Below are positions 43,479-52,679 of a DNA stretch of 62,136 nt, one piece after another. Positions within the stretch are counted from its first letter, which is position 1, and each line of letters begins with the position of its first letter. Where the stretch lies: assembly GCA_011523425.1 (NCBI GenBank), contig WTGU01000015.1, positions 8,685 to 70,820 on the forward strand. The letters run 5' to 3'. The notes beneath the pieces were generated by a model. It saw only the letters and a list, made by a program, of their open reading frames with translations. It was not told the origin of the DNA and made no database searches. Position numbers and translations under genes: made by a program. The stretch comes from Alphaproteobacteria bacterium (GTDB lineage Bacteria; Pseudomonadota; Alphaproteobacteria; UBA828).

Positions 43479-44288
43479 TCAGTAGATGCTCCCGCTCTTG
43501 ACCTCGGTTTGCTCCCGGCCCGTCAGGCTGCGCCATGAGGCGACCGAGGCGCCTGCGGCGGCGGCGAGCAGCCGCGAATCGGCCGCCACCGCGGTCCACT
43601 CGTAGCCCCATTCGATGGTCCGCAGCGCATACTCGGGCGTGCCGCAGTGGATGCCCGCCTTGATGCCGTTCGCCCGGCAGATGTCGGCGATGCGGCGGAT
43701 GAGGGCGATCATCTCGGGCTCCTCGCGGTCGAGGCCGGGCGGCAGCCGCCCCTCCTGGGTGCCGAGCGTCAGGTCGGCCGGCCCGACATAGACGCCGTCG
43801 AGGCCGGGGGTGGCGCAGATCTCCTCCAGGTTGCGGACACCGTCGGCGGTCTCGATCATCGCCATCGCCAGCACCTCGTCGTTCGCCGCGACGCCGTATC
43901 CCGGCATGGCGACGGCCGCGCGTGTCGGCCCGAAGCTGCGCTGACCCTTTGGCGGGTAGCGCATATAGGAGACCAGCGCTTCCGCATCCTCGCGCGTGTT
44001 GACCATGGGGCAGATGATGCCCATGGCGCCCGCGTCGAGCGTCTTCATGATGATCCCCGGCTCGAGCCAGGGGACCCGCGCCAGGGGCACGGCGCCGGAC
44101 GCGCGCACCGCCTGTAGCATGGGAAGGAGCGCGGCGTAGTCCAGCGCCCCGTGCTGGGCGTCGACGTTGATCGCGTCGTAGCCCTGGGCCGCCATGATCT
44201 CGGCGGTGAAAGGATTGCCGATGGAGCACCAGCCGACGAGCACCGGCTGTCCCGCCGCCCAGATCTCTTTCAGCCTGTTGCGTTGCAT
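43479..44288 (-). CDS. HpcH/HpaI-family class II aldolase
   Basis: A 269-residue TIM-barrel aldolase that cleaves 4-hydroxy-2-oxo acids to pyruvate and an aldehyde using a divalent metal. The metal-binding glutamate and aspartate are in AMIETADGVRNLEEI and DGVYVGPADLTLGTQ. The arginine is in PLARVPWLEPG, and the helper histidine in NVDAQHGALDYA (QHG where most members read EHG). It converges with hyuB. It may supply pyruvate, which the neighbouring pyruvate carboxylase uses, but this link is inference. Confidence 0.88.
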   Translation of the reverse strand: MQRNRLKEIWAAGQPVLVGWCSIGNPFTAEIMAAQGYDAINVDAQHGALDYAALLPMLQAVRASGAVPLARVPWLEPGIIMKTLDAGAMGIICPMVNTREDAEALVSYMRYPPKGQRSFGPTRAAVAMPGYGVAANDEVLAMAMIETADGVRNLEEICATPGLDGVYVGPADLTLGTQEGRLPPGLDREEPEMIALIRRIADICRANGIKAGIHCGTPEYALRTIEWGYEWTAVAADSRLLAAAAGASVASWRSLTGREQTEVKSGSIY

Positions 44289-44496
44289 GTCGTTTCCCTC
44301 GGAAGACGGCCTGATGAGAGCGCGCTCGACGGACTCGCCGACCTCCCCTCCCGCTGCGCTCTCGTTCCTACCACCGCTGGCGGCGGAACGCGATCAGCCG
44401 CCCCGCTCCTCCCCTGCGGTCTGCTGCCCGCAGTCGTTGCGGCCGTTGCGGCGGGCCGGCGATTCGCCAACTTCTTGATCTGCCGGGGAAAGGCGG

Positions 44497-44569
44497 TGCC
44501 GCAGGAGAGATTCGAACTCCCGACCCATGCATTACGAATGCATTGCTCTACCGACTGAGCTACTGCGGC
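44497..44569 (-). tRNA. tRNA-Thr (CGT)
   Basis: The minus strand folds with acceptor GCCGCAG/CTGCGGC, D stem GCTC/GAGC, anticodon stem ATGCA/TGCAT around TTCGTAA (anticodon CGT) and T arm GGGAG TTCGAAT CTCTC. The discriminator is A. No CCA is encoded, unlike the other four tRNAs in the window. Confidence 0.97.
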
Positions 44570-44653
44570 CCGATCCCGCGCCGGACTATCGTCAAGCGAG
44601 CCGTCGTTGTAAAGGCGCCAGTCTGAACGCGGCCCCGCCGTCCAGGCTCCAGA

Positions 44654-46024
44654 TCAACCGGCGGCGGCCTGCACCGGGCGCGGCTGCTCGTCGTCCTCGT
44701 CCGCCGCCGCACCTGGCGGCAGGGCATCCGCCTCGGCCCGCGGCGGGGTGCGCCACTCGATCGAGTCGAACGTGCCGCAGCCCTCGCAGGCGATCGCCCA
44801 GGCCGGACTCGCGCTGGCGCAGCGGGTGCAGAGCCATGCCGGGTCGGGCGGGGCCTCGCTCGCCTGCCTGAGCCGCTGCCGCACCGCGTCCCCGTCCCCG
44901 TTCTCCGCTTCCTCGAGGCGGGCGAGCAGACGATAGACGGCGGCGGTGGGGCGTTGCTCAGCGACGCGCTCCAGGTGCCGGCGCGCCGTCCCCCACTGCC
45001 TGGCGTCGAGGGCCTGCTGCGCCAGCAGCATGTGGCTCTCCGCGTGGTCGCTGTTGCCGGCCACCAGCTTCTCGACCCGCTTCAGCTTCTCGGCGGCGGA
45101 GCTGTCGGCATGGAGCGCGAGGAAGAGCCGGCCGAGCGCGGGGTGCGGGCAATGGCGCCAGGCGTCCGTGACGGTCCGCACCGCGGCGCTGTCGCGGCCC
45201 GCTTCCTTGGCGAGGCCCGCGCCGAGCAGCGCCGCCGGCAGGAAGGACGCATCGACCGCGCGCGCCTCGTCGGCGACGCGCAGCGCCTCCCTGGCCTCGC
45301 CCTGCTCGCGCAGCGCCCGGGCACGCTCGAACAGCAGCCCGGCCTGGCGGCGGCGCCCGGCCTCCTCCGTCACCGCGCCGTGGCGGAGCGCCTCCTTCAC
45401 CGTGACGAGCGCATCCGACCAGCGGCCCGTGCGGGTCTGCAGCTCCAGCAGCGCGGTCAGCACCCAGGGCGTCTCGGGGCGCAGCGCGAAGGCACGTTCG
45501 GCATGCTCGAGCGCCGCCGCCGTGTCGCCGGTGCGCTCGGCCTGGACGAGCAGGCCGCGCAAGCCGAGGAATGCCGTTGCCGGCTGGTCGAGCATCGCCT
45601 CGAAGTAGCCGCGCGCGGCGCGGTCGTCGCCCTCGAGCTGCGCCGCCTGGGCCGAGAGCAGCAGGGTGAGCGGCGGCTCGTCCAGCAGCAGGTTGGCGCG
45701 GCGGGCGAAGCGGCGGGCGCGCCGCGGATCGCCGGCCGCCGCGGCGACCAATCCCTGCGTGAGGGCACGGTAGCCGAGACGCTCGCGCCGACGCCGGCGC
45801 GCCAGGGCAAAGCGCCGGGGGCCGATCCAGACGAAGCGCACCACGGCGCCAATCACGAGCACGATGGTCGCGGCCACGGCGACGAACGCCGCCAGGATTC
45901 CCGGCGACGTCTCGACCGCATAGTCGCCCCAGGCGATCTCGACCCGGCCGGGCGGCTCCGAAATCCAGGTCGCGACCGCCGCCACGACGATCACCGCGAC
46001 GATGAAGGCGACGATGCGGATCAT
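44654..46024 (-). CDS. hemY: HemY-like TPR membrane protein
   Basis: A 456-residue inner-membrane protein of the HemY_N/TPR family encoded beside heme genes; its exact role in porphyrin metabolism is unproven. Two transmembrane helices lie at residues about 1-20 and 42-62, followed by the SPGILAAFVAVAATIVLVIGAVVRFVW region and a long TPR array (TPR-like helices from about 85 to 380). The C-terminus carries a zinc-ribbon-like motif, CTRC followed by CEGC, about 55 residues from the end. The ATG overlaps the mitofilin-gene stop as ATGA. Confidence 0.85.
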   Translation of the reverse strand: MIRIVAFIVAVIVVAAVATWISEPPGRVEIAWGDYAVETSPGILAAFVAVAATIVLVIGAVVRFVWIGPRRFALARRRRRERLGYRALTQGLVAAAAGDPRRARRFARRANLLLDEPPLTLLLSAQAAQLEGDDRAARGYFEAMLDQPATAFLGLRGLLVQAERTGDTAAALEHAERAFALRPETPWVLTALLELQTRTGRWSDALVTVKEALRHGAVTEEAGRRRQAGLLFERARALREQGEAREALRVADEARAVDASFLPAALLGAGLAKEAGRDSAAVRTVTDAWRHCPHPALGRLFLALHADSSAAEKLKRVEKLVAGNSDHAESHMLLAQQALDARQWGTARRHLERVAEQRPTAAVYRLLARLEEAENGDGDAVRQRLRQASEAPPDPAWLCTRCASASPAWAIACEGCGTFDSIEWRTPPRAEADALPPGAAADEDDEQPRPVQAAAG

Positions 46025-47487
46025 GGCGAGGTACCGCCCGCTGCCCAACGACCGCCGACTCGGTCGCGCACGACAGCGGCGAGCGCGGCATGGGCATCGT
46101 CGGCCTCGCGGCGCGCGCGGGCGTCGCGCAGCCACTCCCTGGCGATGGCGGCCTCCGGGGTGCCGGGCACCAGCGCCTCGACGAGAGCGATCGCCTGCGC
46201 GAGGTCGCCGGTCGCGAGCGCCTCCTCGGCCAAGACCAGGCGGCCGTCGACGCTCTCGGGGTCGAGGGCGCCGCCGGTGCGGCGAATGGTCACGAGCTGG
46301 CTCAGCCGCGTGACGGTCTCGTCGATCCAGCCGTCGTCGTCGCTCGCGGCGCCTGCGCGGACGATGGCGTTGGCGACCTCGGGGAAGCGCGCCCTCAGGC
46401 CATCGAGCGTCTCGACGCCGATGCCCGCGAAGGGCGCGAGGCGCGCCAGAGCCCTCTCGATCTCCGCATCCTCGCCGGCGATGCCGTTCAGCGCGTCGAA
46501 TGCCGGCGCGAAGGCGCGCGACGAGCCGAGGGCGGCGGCGAGGTCGCCGGTCGCCAGCACCAGCACCATCAGGCGCCCGTCGGCGGCGGCCTGCCGGGCG
46601 CCCTCCTCCTCCAGCCGCGCGATGCGCGCGCCGGTCTCGGCGAGCGCGGCCTCCAGCACGCCCCGTTGCTTCTCCCATGCGGCAAGCGCCCGGTCCAGCG
46701 TCGCGCGCGCGGGATCCTCCTCGAGCACGCGGACCCGCTCCGCCAGAGCGGTCACCACCGCGCCGGAGGCGAGCGCACCGGAGGCCTGAGCCTCCAGCAC
46801 GCCCAGCCGGGCCTCGAGCGCGTCCGGCGCCTGTGGCGCAGCGGCAGCGGCCTCGGGCAGCGCAGCAGCCGGCGACGGCGCGGCGGGCTCCGGGTCCGCC
46901 GGCAGCGAGGGGCGCGCGGACTCGCTCCCTTCGGCCGCAGGTGCGCCCTCGGCCGAGACAACGGTAGCCTCCGAATCCTCCGGTGGCTCGGCCGCGGCGC
47001 TCGTCCCGGCAGCCGCTTCGGCACCCGCCATGATTGCCGCCTCGGCATCGACGACCGGGGCCGCATCCCGCGACGGGGCCTCGGCCGGCGTCTCGTCCCC
47101 GCCTTCGTCCGCAACGACGAGGGGGACGCCGGCGCCATCGGATGGGGGCGGCGTGGCGGTGGCTCCTCCCGCCTCATCGCCGCCGGCGCCCGCGGCTGTG
47201 GCTGGGGCCTGGCTTGCGGCGGGGGCGGGCGCCGAGGCGGCAGCCGGCTCGCCGCTCGTACCAAGCATGTCGCGTCCGACCTCGGACCATGCGGCGTAGA
47301 GGCCGACGCAGACGAGGGCAGCGACCAGCCCCCAGAGCACCGGCAGGGGCACGCGTCGGCCGCGGGGACGCTCCGGCTCCCCGGCGTCCCGGGAGTCGCT
47401 CGTCTCCTGCGCCGACGGCAGCCGCCAGATCACGGCGCGCCGGCCGCTGTCCTGCGCCTTCCGGCCCTCGTCCTTCCGCGCGGCCAT
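46021..47487 (-). CDS. Mitofilin (Mic60)-like inner-membrane protein
   Basis: A 488-residue protein with a short basic N-terminus, one transmembrane helix at about residues 46-66, a 160-residue Ala/Pro/Glu-rich low-complexity stretch, and a helical C-terminal half ending in the mitofilin-signature-like region. Alphaproteobacterial Mic60 lies between hemD and hemY, exactly as here, and is thought to shape intracytoplasmic membranes and bind outer-membrane partners. Similarity is mainly architectural and by position, so the call rests on synteny. Confidence 0.8.
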   Translation of the reverse strand: MAARKDEGRKAQDSGRRAVIWRLPSAQETSDSRDAGEPERPRGRRVPLPVLWGLVAALVCVGLYAAWSEVGRDMLGTSGEPAAASAPAPAASQAPATAAGAGGDEAGGATATPPPSDGAGVPLVVADEGGDETPAEAPSRDAAPVVDAEAAIMAGAEAAAGTSAAAEPPEDSEATVVSAEGAPAAEGSESARPSLPADPEPAAPSPAAALPEAAAAAPQAPDALEARLGVLEAQASGALASGAVVTALAERVRVLEEDPARATLDRALAAWEKQRGVLEAALAETGARIARLEEEGARQAAADGRLMVLVLATGDLAAALGSSRAFAPAFDALNGIAGEDAEIERALARLAPFAGIGVETLDGLRARFPEVANAIVRAGAASDDDGWIDETVTRLSQLVTIRRTGGALDPESVDGRLVLAEEALATGDLAQAIALVEALVPGTPEAAIAREWLRDARARREADDAHAALAAVVRDRVGGRWAAGGTSP

Positions 47488-47496
47488 CCGTCTCTC

Positions 47497-48237
47497 TCAC
47501 CCGCCCGGCGCAAGCGTGCGCACCACGCTTGCGACGAGCGCATCCTGCCGCGGCGCGGCCGCCACGGTGACTCGATGCCAGGAGAGGGTCGCTGCCGCCA
47601 TGGCCACCGCCTGGCTCAGGCAGAACGCGGTGAGCGTCCGCGCCGTCGATTCAAGCTCCGACTCGCGCGCGAGCTTAGCAAAGAGGCGCGCGGTGCGGGG
47701 AGAGAAAAGCAGAACGCCGGCGAGGGTTTGCGCCTGCAGCGCCCGGCGCGCCGACGGCGAGAGCGTTTCGGCGGCAACCGCTTCGTAGAGGGGCACGCGC
47801 TCCGTCTCGAAGCCGGCGGCCCGCAGCCTCTCCGCAAGATCGCCTATGCTGACCCGGCCGGCCACGTGGACGAGGCGGCCCTTCTCCGGGCGGAGCCGCT
47901 TCGTGGCGAGCGCGACGAGCGCGTCCACGTCGCCATCGGCCGCGGTCACCGCACCAAAGCCGGCCTCCCGCGCGGCCTGCGCCGTCGCGCAACCGACTGC
48001 CAGAACCGGGAGCCGGCGCGCCTCCGGGCAGGCGGAGGCGGCCGCCAGCGCCCTGGCGCCGTTGGCGCTGGTGAGCAGAACCGCCTGCACGCCCGACAAG
48101 TCGAGCCCTGCGCGCGTTTCCATGCGGATCGTCATCAGCGGCTCGATCAGCGACTCGATGCCGTGGTCCTTCAGGACCGCCGCGAGCGCCGTCGAATCCT
48201 CGCGCGGGCGGGTCAGCAACAGGCGGGGGAGGCTCAC
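47497..48237 (-). CDS. hemD: Uroporphyrinogen-III synthase
   Basis: The enzyme cyclises hydroxymethylbilane with D-ring inversion. The family diverges strongly in sequence; this 246-residue protein shows LLLTRPREDSTALAAVL at the start, VLLTSANGARALAAAS, VGCATAQAAREAGFG and VPLYEAVAAETL, which are the family's usual landmarks. The GTG at 48235-48237 overlaps the hemC stop as GTGA. It is followed by the mitofilin gene after nine bases. Confidence 0.88.
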   Translation of the reverse strand: MSLPRLLLTRPREDSTALAAVLKDHGIESLIEPLMTIRMETRAGLDLSGVQAVLLTSANGARALAAASACPEARRLPVLAVGCATAQAAREAGFGAVTAADGDVDALVALATKRLRPEKGRLVHVAGRVSIGDLAERLRAAGFETERVPLYEAVAAETLSPSARRALQAQTLAGVLLFSPRTARLFAKLARESELESTARTLTAFCLSQAVAMAAATLSWHRVTVAAAPRQDALVASVVRTLAPGG

Positions 48238-49193
48238 CAGTCGAACCAGTCCGGTCCGGCGGCGGCCCTGAGCGCGGCGCCGGCGTCCCGTCCGATCGCC
48301 GCTGCGTCGGCCATGGCGCCGGTGCGCTCGATGCGGTGGCAGGCGCTGCCGTCCGGCCGGGCGATGAGGGCGTCGAGGCGGAGCCCCCCGGCCCCGTCGC
48401 TCTCGGCAAGGCCGGCGATGGGCGTCCGGCAGGAGCCGTCCAGCACCTCCAGGAGCGCCCGCTCGCAGGCGACGGCGGCGGTCGTCGTCGGATCGGCGAC
48501 GGGCAGCAGCGCCTCCCGCGTCGCGACATCGCCGATGCGGCATTCGATTCCGAGCGCCCCCTGGCCCACCGCCGGCAGCATCTCGCCTGGCGTCAGCACC
48601 GCCATCGTCCCCGTATCCTCCCCGAGCCGCCTCAGGCCCGCCAGCGCCAGCAGGGTGGCGTCCGCCACCCCGTCCGCCACCTTGCCGAGGCGGGTGCCCA
48701 CATTGCCGCGAAAGGGGACGATGGTGAGATCGGGGCGCTGCGCCAGGAGTTGCGCCTGGCGGCGGAGCGACCCGGTGCCGACGCGGGCCCCTGCGCGCAG
48801 ACCGGCGAGGCCGGCGGTCGCGTCCGCCGCATCCGACTCGTCTGCCGCGTCGCGCACGATCAGCACGTCGCGCGGGTCCTCGCGCTCAGGCATCGCGGCG
48901 ATCTCGAGCCCCTCCGGCAGCCGCGTCGGCAGGTCCTTCATCGAGTGCACGGCGAGGTCGATGCGCCCGTCCAGGAGCGCCTCCTCGATCTCCTTCGTGA
49001 AGAGGCCCTTGCCGCCGATATCGGCAAGCGGCCGGTCCGTGAAGCGATCGCCCGAGGTGGCGATGACCCGGGTCAGCAGGGCGCCCTCTTCCGCCAGCGC
49101 CGGATGAGCGGCGACGAGCCGGGCGCAGACATGGCGGGTCTGGGCGATGGCGAGCGGGCTGCCCCGCGTTCCGACGGTGATTGGCAGGCGCAC
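48234..49193 (-). CDS. hemC: Hydroxymethylbilane synthase (porphobilinogen deaminase)
   Basis: It joins four porphobilinogens into hydroxymethylbilane. The 319-residue protein has GTRGSPLAIAQT, the substrate-binding HSMKDLPTRLPEG, GTGSLRRQAQLL with conserved arginines, and the dipyrromethane cofactor cysteine in LEVLDGSCRTPIAG. The start is GTG. It is divergent from tsaD across 131 bases in which I find no clear promoter hexamers. Confidence 0.96.
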   Translation of the reverse strand: MRLPITVGTRGSPLAIAQTRHVCARLVAAHPALAEEGALLTRVIATSGDRFTDRPLADIGGKGLFTKEIEEALLDGRIDLAVHSMKDLPTRLPEGLEIAAMPEREDPRDVLIVRDAADESDAADATAGLAGLRAGARVGTGSLRRQAQLLAQRPDLTIVPFRGNVGTRLGKVADGVADATLLALAGLRRLGEDTGTMAVLTPGEMLPAVGQGALGIECRIGDVATREALLPVADPTTTAAVACERALLEVLDGSCRTPIAGLAESDGAGGLRLDALIARPDGSACHRIERTGAMADAAAIGRDAGAALRAAAGPDWFDW

Positions 49194-49324
49194 GTGAGCG
49201 GCACCGATTCGGGGCGTCGTGGCCCCTTCTACACAGCGACCGGACGCGATGCGAGCGCTTTTCCGCCGGCTTGCCAGACCACGGCCGTTGCGGTGGCGCC
49301 GTCCGCCGGCTATGTGCTCGCACC

Positions 49325-50398
49325 ATGATCGTCCTCGGCATCGAGACGAGCTGCGACGAAACGGCGGCCGCCGTGGTGACCGGCGAGCGCCGGATGCTAG
49401 CGAACCTCGTGCTCTCCCAGTGCGCCGATCACGCGCCCTACGGCGGCGTCGTGCCCGAGATCGCCGCGCGCAGCCACGTCGACCATCTCGATCGCCTCGT
49501 CGCCCGCGCCATGGAGGAAGCCGGCGTCGACTTCGCCGCCCTCGACGGCGTGGCGGCCACGGCCGGCCCCGGCCTGATCGGCGCGGTCATGATCGGGCTG
49601 ATGACGGGCAAGGCGATCGCCGCCGTTCACGACCTTCCGCTGCTCGCCGTCAACCACCTGGAGGGGCATGCGCTGAGCCCCCGGCTGATCGACGAGGGCC
49701 TCGCCTTCCCTTACCTGCTGCTCCTGGTATCGGGCGGACACTGCCAGTTGCTGCTCGTCGAGGAGGTGAGCCGCTACCGGCGGCTGGGGACCACCATCGA
49801 CGACGCGGTGGGCGAGGCCTTCGACAAGGCGGCGATGCTGCTCGACCTCGGCTATCCGGGCGGGCCGGCGATCGAGCGGGCGGCACGCGACGGCGATCCC
49901 GAACGCATCGCCCTGCCGCGACCGCTGGCGGGCCGGCCGGGATGCGACTTCTCGTTCTCGGGCCTGAAGACGGCGCTGCTCCACGCGGTGCAGGCCCACG
50001 ACGCATTGTCGGACGGCGCGCGCGCCGACCTCGCCGCCTCGTTCCAGCGGGCGGTGACCGACGTGCTGGCGGACCGGACGGCCAATGCGATCGCCATGCT
50101 GCGCGAGGAGGAGACGCAGCCGACGGCGCTGGTCGTCGCCGGCGGCGTCGCGGCGAACGCGGAGATCCGGCAGCGCATCGAGGAGCTGGCGGCGCGCCAC
50201 CGGCTCGCGCTCGCGATCCCTCCCGCCAGGCTCTGCACCGACAATGCGGCGATGATCGCCTGGGCGGGCATCGAACGTCTCAGCCGCGGCCTGGTCGATG
50301 CGCTCGACGCCTCGCCGCGCGCCCGCTGGCCTCTCGACGAGGAGGCGGGCCTCGCCTCCGGTGCCGGCACGCCCGGCAGGCTCGGGCGCCGGGCCTGA
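49325..50398 (+). CDS. tsaD: tRNA N6-threonylcarbamoyladenosine transferase TsaD
   Basis: It transfers the threonylcarbamoyl group to A37 of ANN-decoding tRNAs, with TsaB, TsaE and TsaC. The 357-residue protein opens with MIVLGIETSCDETAAAVV, holds the iron-binding HxxxH in VNHLEGHALSP, and has LLLVSGGHCQLLLV and VVAGGVAANAEIRQRI. The ATG at 49325 is fixed by the family N-terminus. Its usual neighbour gpsA is one gene further on, separated by an inverted insertion. Confidence 0.97.
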   Translation: MIVLGIETSCDETAAAVVTGERRMLANLVLSQCADHAPYGGVVPEIAARSHVDHLDRLVARAMEEAGVDFAALDGVAATAGPGLIGAVMIGLMTGKAIAAVHDLPLLAVNHLEGHALSPRLIDEGLAFPYLLLLVSGGHCQLLLVEEVSRYRRLGTTIDDAVGEAFDKAAMLLDLGYPGGPAIERAARDGDPERIALPRPLAGRPGCDFSFSGLKTALLHAVQAHDALSDGARADLAASFQRAVTDVLADRTANAIAMLREEETQPTALVVAGGVAANAEIRQRIEELAARHRLALAIPPARLCTDNAAMIAWAGIERLSRGLVDALDASPRARWPLDEEAGLASGAGTPGRLGRRA

Positions 50399-50417
50399 GC
50401 GGGGCGACCCCCTCGGT

Positions 50418-51236
50418 TCAGGGATCGCCGGCGCAGCGAAAGCCCACCATGTCGAGGCCAATGTCGGGCGGGTTCTTGTGGCGATAGCTCACCCTGAGGC
50501 AGAATGGATTGTTGCCCCAGCCGCCGCCCCTGAGCACGTACTTCCCGCTGTCGCCGTCGGGGCTCGCCGTCCATTCCCAGACATTGCCGGCCATGTCGTG
50601 GAGGCCGAAGGGCGAGACGCCGTCCGGGTAGGAGCCGACCGGCGCCGTCTCGTGGTAGCCATCGGTCATGTCCGCGCCGCAGCACTTGGTAGTGCCGTAG
50701 TTGGCGCGCCTCGTGCCGCCCTCGTCGGGCGCCTCCGGCCCCCAAGGGAAGATGCGCTCGTCCGTCCCGCGCGCGGCGAACTCCCACTCCTCCTCGCTGG
50801 GCAGGCGGAGGCCGTGGTGGCGGCAGAAAGCGCGCGCGTCCTGCCAGCTCACCTGGACCACCGGGTGATCGTCGAGGCCAACCGGGCTCGACGCCGGGCC
50901 GCTGCGATGGCGCCAGTCGGCGCCCGGCACCTTGATCCAGCGTCCGGGCCAGACGTAGCCGAAGCCGCGCCGCTCGGGATCGGTGACGTGACCGGTGGCG
51001 GCGACGAAGGCGGCGAACTGGGCGTTCGTGACCTCGAAGCGCATGAGCCGGAAGGGCTCGACCGTCACCGGGCGGGGCGCCTCGTCCGCCCGGCCGTCCG
51101 GATCGCCCGCCTCGAAGCTGCCGGCCGGAATGTCGACCATCTCGAATGGATCGCCGGCCCGGGCAGCCGGTGCCGCCGCCAGAGCGATCAACAGCGCAGC
51201 GAGCGAATGCCGGAACCGCGCTCTCACCCGCACCAT
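50418..51236 (-). CDS. Secreted SUMF1/FGE-domain protein
   Basis: A 272-residue exported protein with a signal peptide (LAALLIALAAAPAARA) and one formylglycine-generating-enzyme-type domain: MVDIPAGSFEAGD, FEVTNAQFAAFVAATGH, PVVQVSWQDARAFCRHHGLRLPSEEEWEFAARG and NVWEWTAS. At the active site, true FGE has two cysteines; here the segment VLRGGGWGNNPFCLRVSYRH keeps only one. It is therefore unlikely to make formylglycine and may be a binding or ergothioneine/hercynine-like relative. It stands in reverse orientation between tsaD and gpsA. Confidence 0.85.
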   Translation of the reverse strand: MVRVRARFRHSLAALLIALAAAPAARAGDPFEMVDIPAGSFEAGDPDGRADEAPRPVTVEPFRLMRFEVTNAQFAAFVAATGHVTDPERRGFGYVWPGRWIKVPGADWRHRSGPASSPVGLDDHPVVQVSWQDARAFCRHHGLRLPSEEEWEFAARGTDERIFPWGPEAPDEGGTRRANYGTTKCCGADMTDGYHETAPVGSYPDGVSPFGLHDMAGNVWEWTASPDGDSGKYVLRGGGWGNNPFCLRVSYRHKNPPDIGLDMVGFRCAGDP

Positions 51237-51373
51237 GCGCCGCTTCCCCTCTGCGTCACCGCCCTGCCCGCGGGTCCACTATACGCGGCACCGCATGGGC
51301 TTGCCCGCATCGCGTGGGCGTCGGCTAGACTGCACGCCATGAAACGCACGATCTCCTCCGCAGGCGCGGCAGG

Positions 51374-52384
51374 ATGAACCGCATTGGCGTGATCGGCGGC
51401 GGCGCCTGGGGAACGGCGCTGGCTGCAGTGGCGGCGCGCGCGGGCCGCGAGGTGACGCTCTGGGCGCGCGAGCCCGACGTCGTCGAGGCGATCAACGGGC
51501 GGCACGAGAACCGGCGCTTCCTGCCTGGCGTTCCGTTGGAGCCGGCGATCCGGGCGACGGCGGATCTGGGCGAGGCGGCGGCCGGCGACCTCCTGTTGCT
51601 CGCGACTCCGGCACAGAATCTCGCCGCCATTGCGGCGGAGGTGGCCGGGGCATCGGACGGCCACGTGCCGGGCGTGGTCTGCGCCAAGGGAATCGAGCGC
51701 GGAACCGGCGCCCTGATGAGCGACGCGCTGCGCCGGGTGGCGCCCGACATGCCCCTCGCCGCGCTCTCCGGCCCCACCTTCGCGCGCGAGGTGGCCGAGG
51801 GCCTGCCCGCCGCCGTGTCGCTCGCCTGCGAGGACGCCCGCCGGGGCGCCGCGATCGTGGAAGCGCTCGGCAGCCCGGCCTTCCGCCCCTACCTCACGGA
51901 CGACCTGATTGGCGTCCAGGTGGGCGGCGCCGTCAAGAACGTGATCGCCATTGCCGCCGGAATCGCCGTCGGCCGCAACCTCGGGGACAACGCCCGCGCC
52001 GCCATCGTCGCGCGCGGCTTCGCCGAGCTGGTCCGCCTCGCCGTCGCCAGCGGAGGCCGGCCGGAGACCCTCGCCGGCCTCTCGGGCCTGGGCGATCTGG
52101 TGCTCACCTGCACCAGCGAGCAGTCGCGCAATTTCACCCTCGGCCGCGCGCTCGGCGCCGGCGAGAGGGCGGACGCGGTGCTGGGCGCCCGCGAGGCGGT
52201 GACCGAGGGGGTGGCCAGCGCGCCGGCCGTGATGACGATGGCGGCGGGTCTCGGGGTCGAGATGCCGATCGCCGGTGCGGTGCACGCGGTGCTCCACCGG
52301 AGCGCCTCGATCGACGATGCGATCGGCGGCCTGCTCTCCCGCCCCTTCAAGCCGGAGGCCGGCGCGGGGCGCGGCGGGCGCTGA
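51374..52384 (+). CDS. gpsA: Glycerol-3-phosphate dehydrogenase [NAD(P)+]
   Basis: It reduces dihydroxyacetone phosphate to sn-glycerol-3-phosphate for phospholipid synthesis. The 336-residue protein has the dinucleotide fold GVIGGGAWGTALAAV, CAKGIERGTG, ALSGPTFAREVA and the catalytic lysine in GGAVKNVIAIAAG. GLGDLVLTCTSEQSRN is the C-terminal signature. The ATG is preceded by GGCAGGA. It lies downstream of a reversed gene that separates it from tsaD. Confidence 0.97.
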   Translation: MNRIGVIGGGAWGTALAAVAARAGREVTLWAREPDVVEAINGRHENRRFLPGVPLEPAIRATADLGEAAAGDLLLLATPAQNLAAIAAEVAGASDGHVPGVVCAKGIERGTGALMSDALRRVAPDMPLAALSGPTFAREVAEGLPAAVSLACEDARRGAAIVEALGSPAFRPYLTDDLIGVQVGGAVKNVIAIAAGIAVGRNLGDNARAAIVARGFAELVRLAVASGGRPETLAGLSGLGDLVLTCTSEQSRNFTLGRALGAGERADAVLGAREAVTEGVASAPAVMTMAAGLGVEMPIAGAVHAVLHRSASIDDAIGGLLSRPFKPEAGAGRGGR

Positions 52385-52473
52385 AACCGGACCCGCGTCG
52401 ATGGCGGCTTGACAAGCCGCGCCATTACCCTGTTTTCTCCGCTCCGCCGGCTCGTCGAGCACGGCATTTTCTC

Positions 52474-52560
52474 GCGGCTGTGGCGGAACAGGTAGACGCG
52501 CAGCGTTGAGGGCGCTGTGGGGGCGACCCCGTGGAGGTTCGAGTCCTCTCAGCCGCACCA
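52474..52560 (+). tRNA. tRNA-Leu (GAG)
   Basis: A class II tRNA of 87 bases: acceptor GCGGCTG/CAGCCGC, anticodon stem CAGCG/CGCTG around TTGAGGG (anticodon GAG), a long variable arm (TGGGGGCGACCCCGT) and T arm GGAGG TTCGAGT CCTCT. A is the discriminator and CCA is encoded at 52558-52560. A second leucine tRNA follows nine bases later. Confidence 0.97.
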
Positions 52561-52569
52561 TCTGACCGG

Positions 52570-52656
<87 letters not shown>

Positions 52657-52679
52657 GATGGGCGCCCGGCGGCGGGCGG

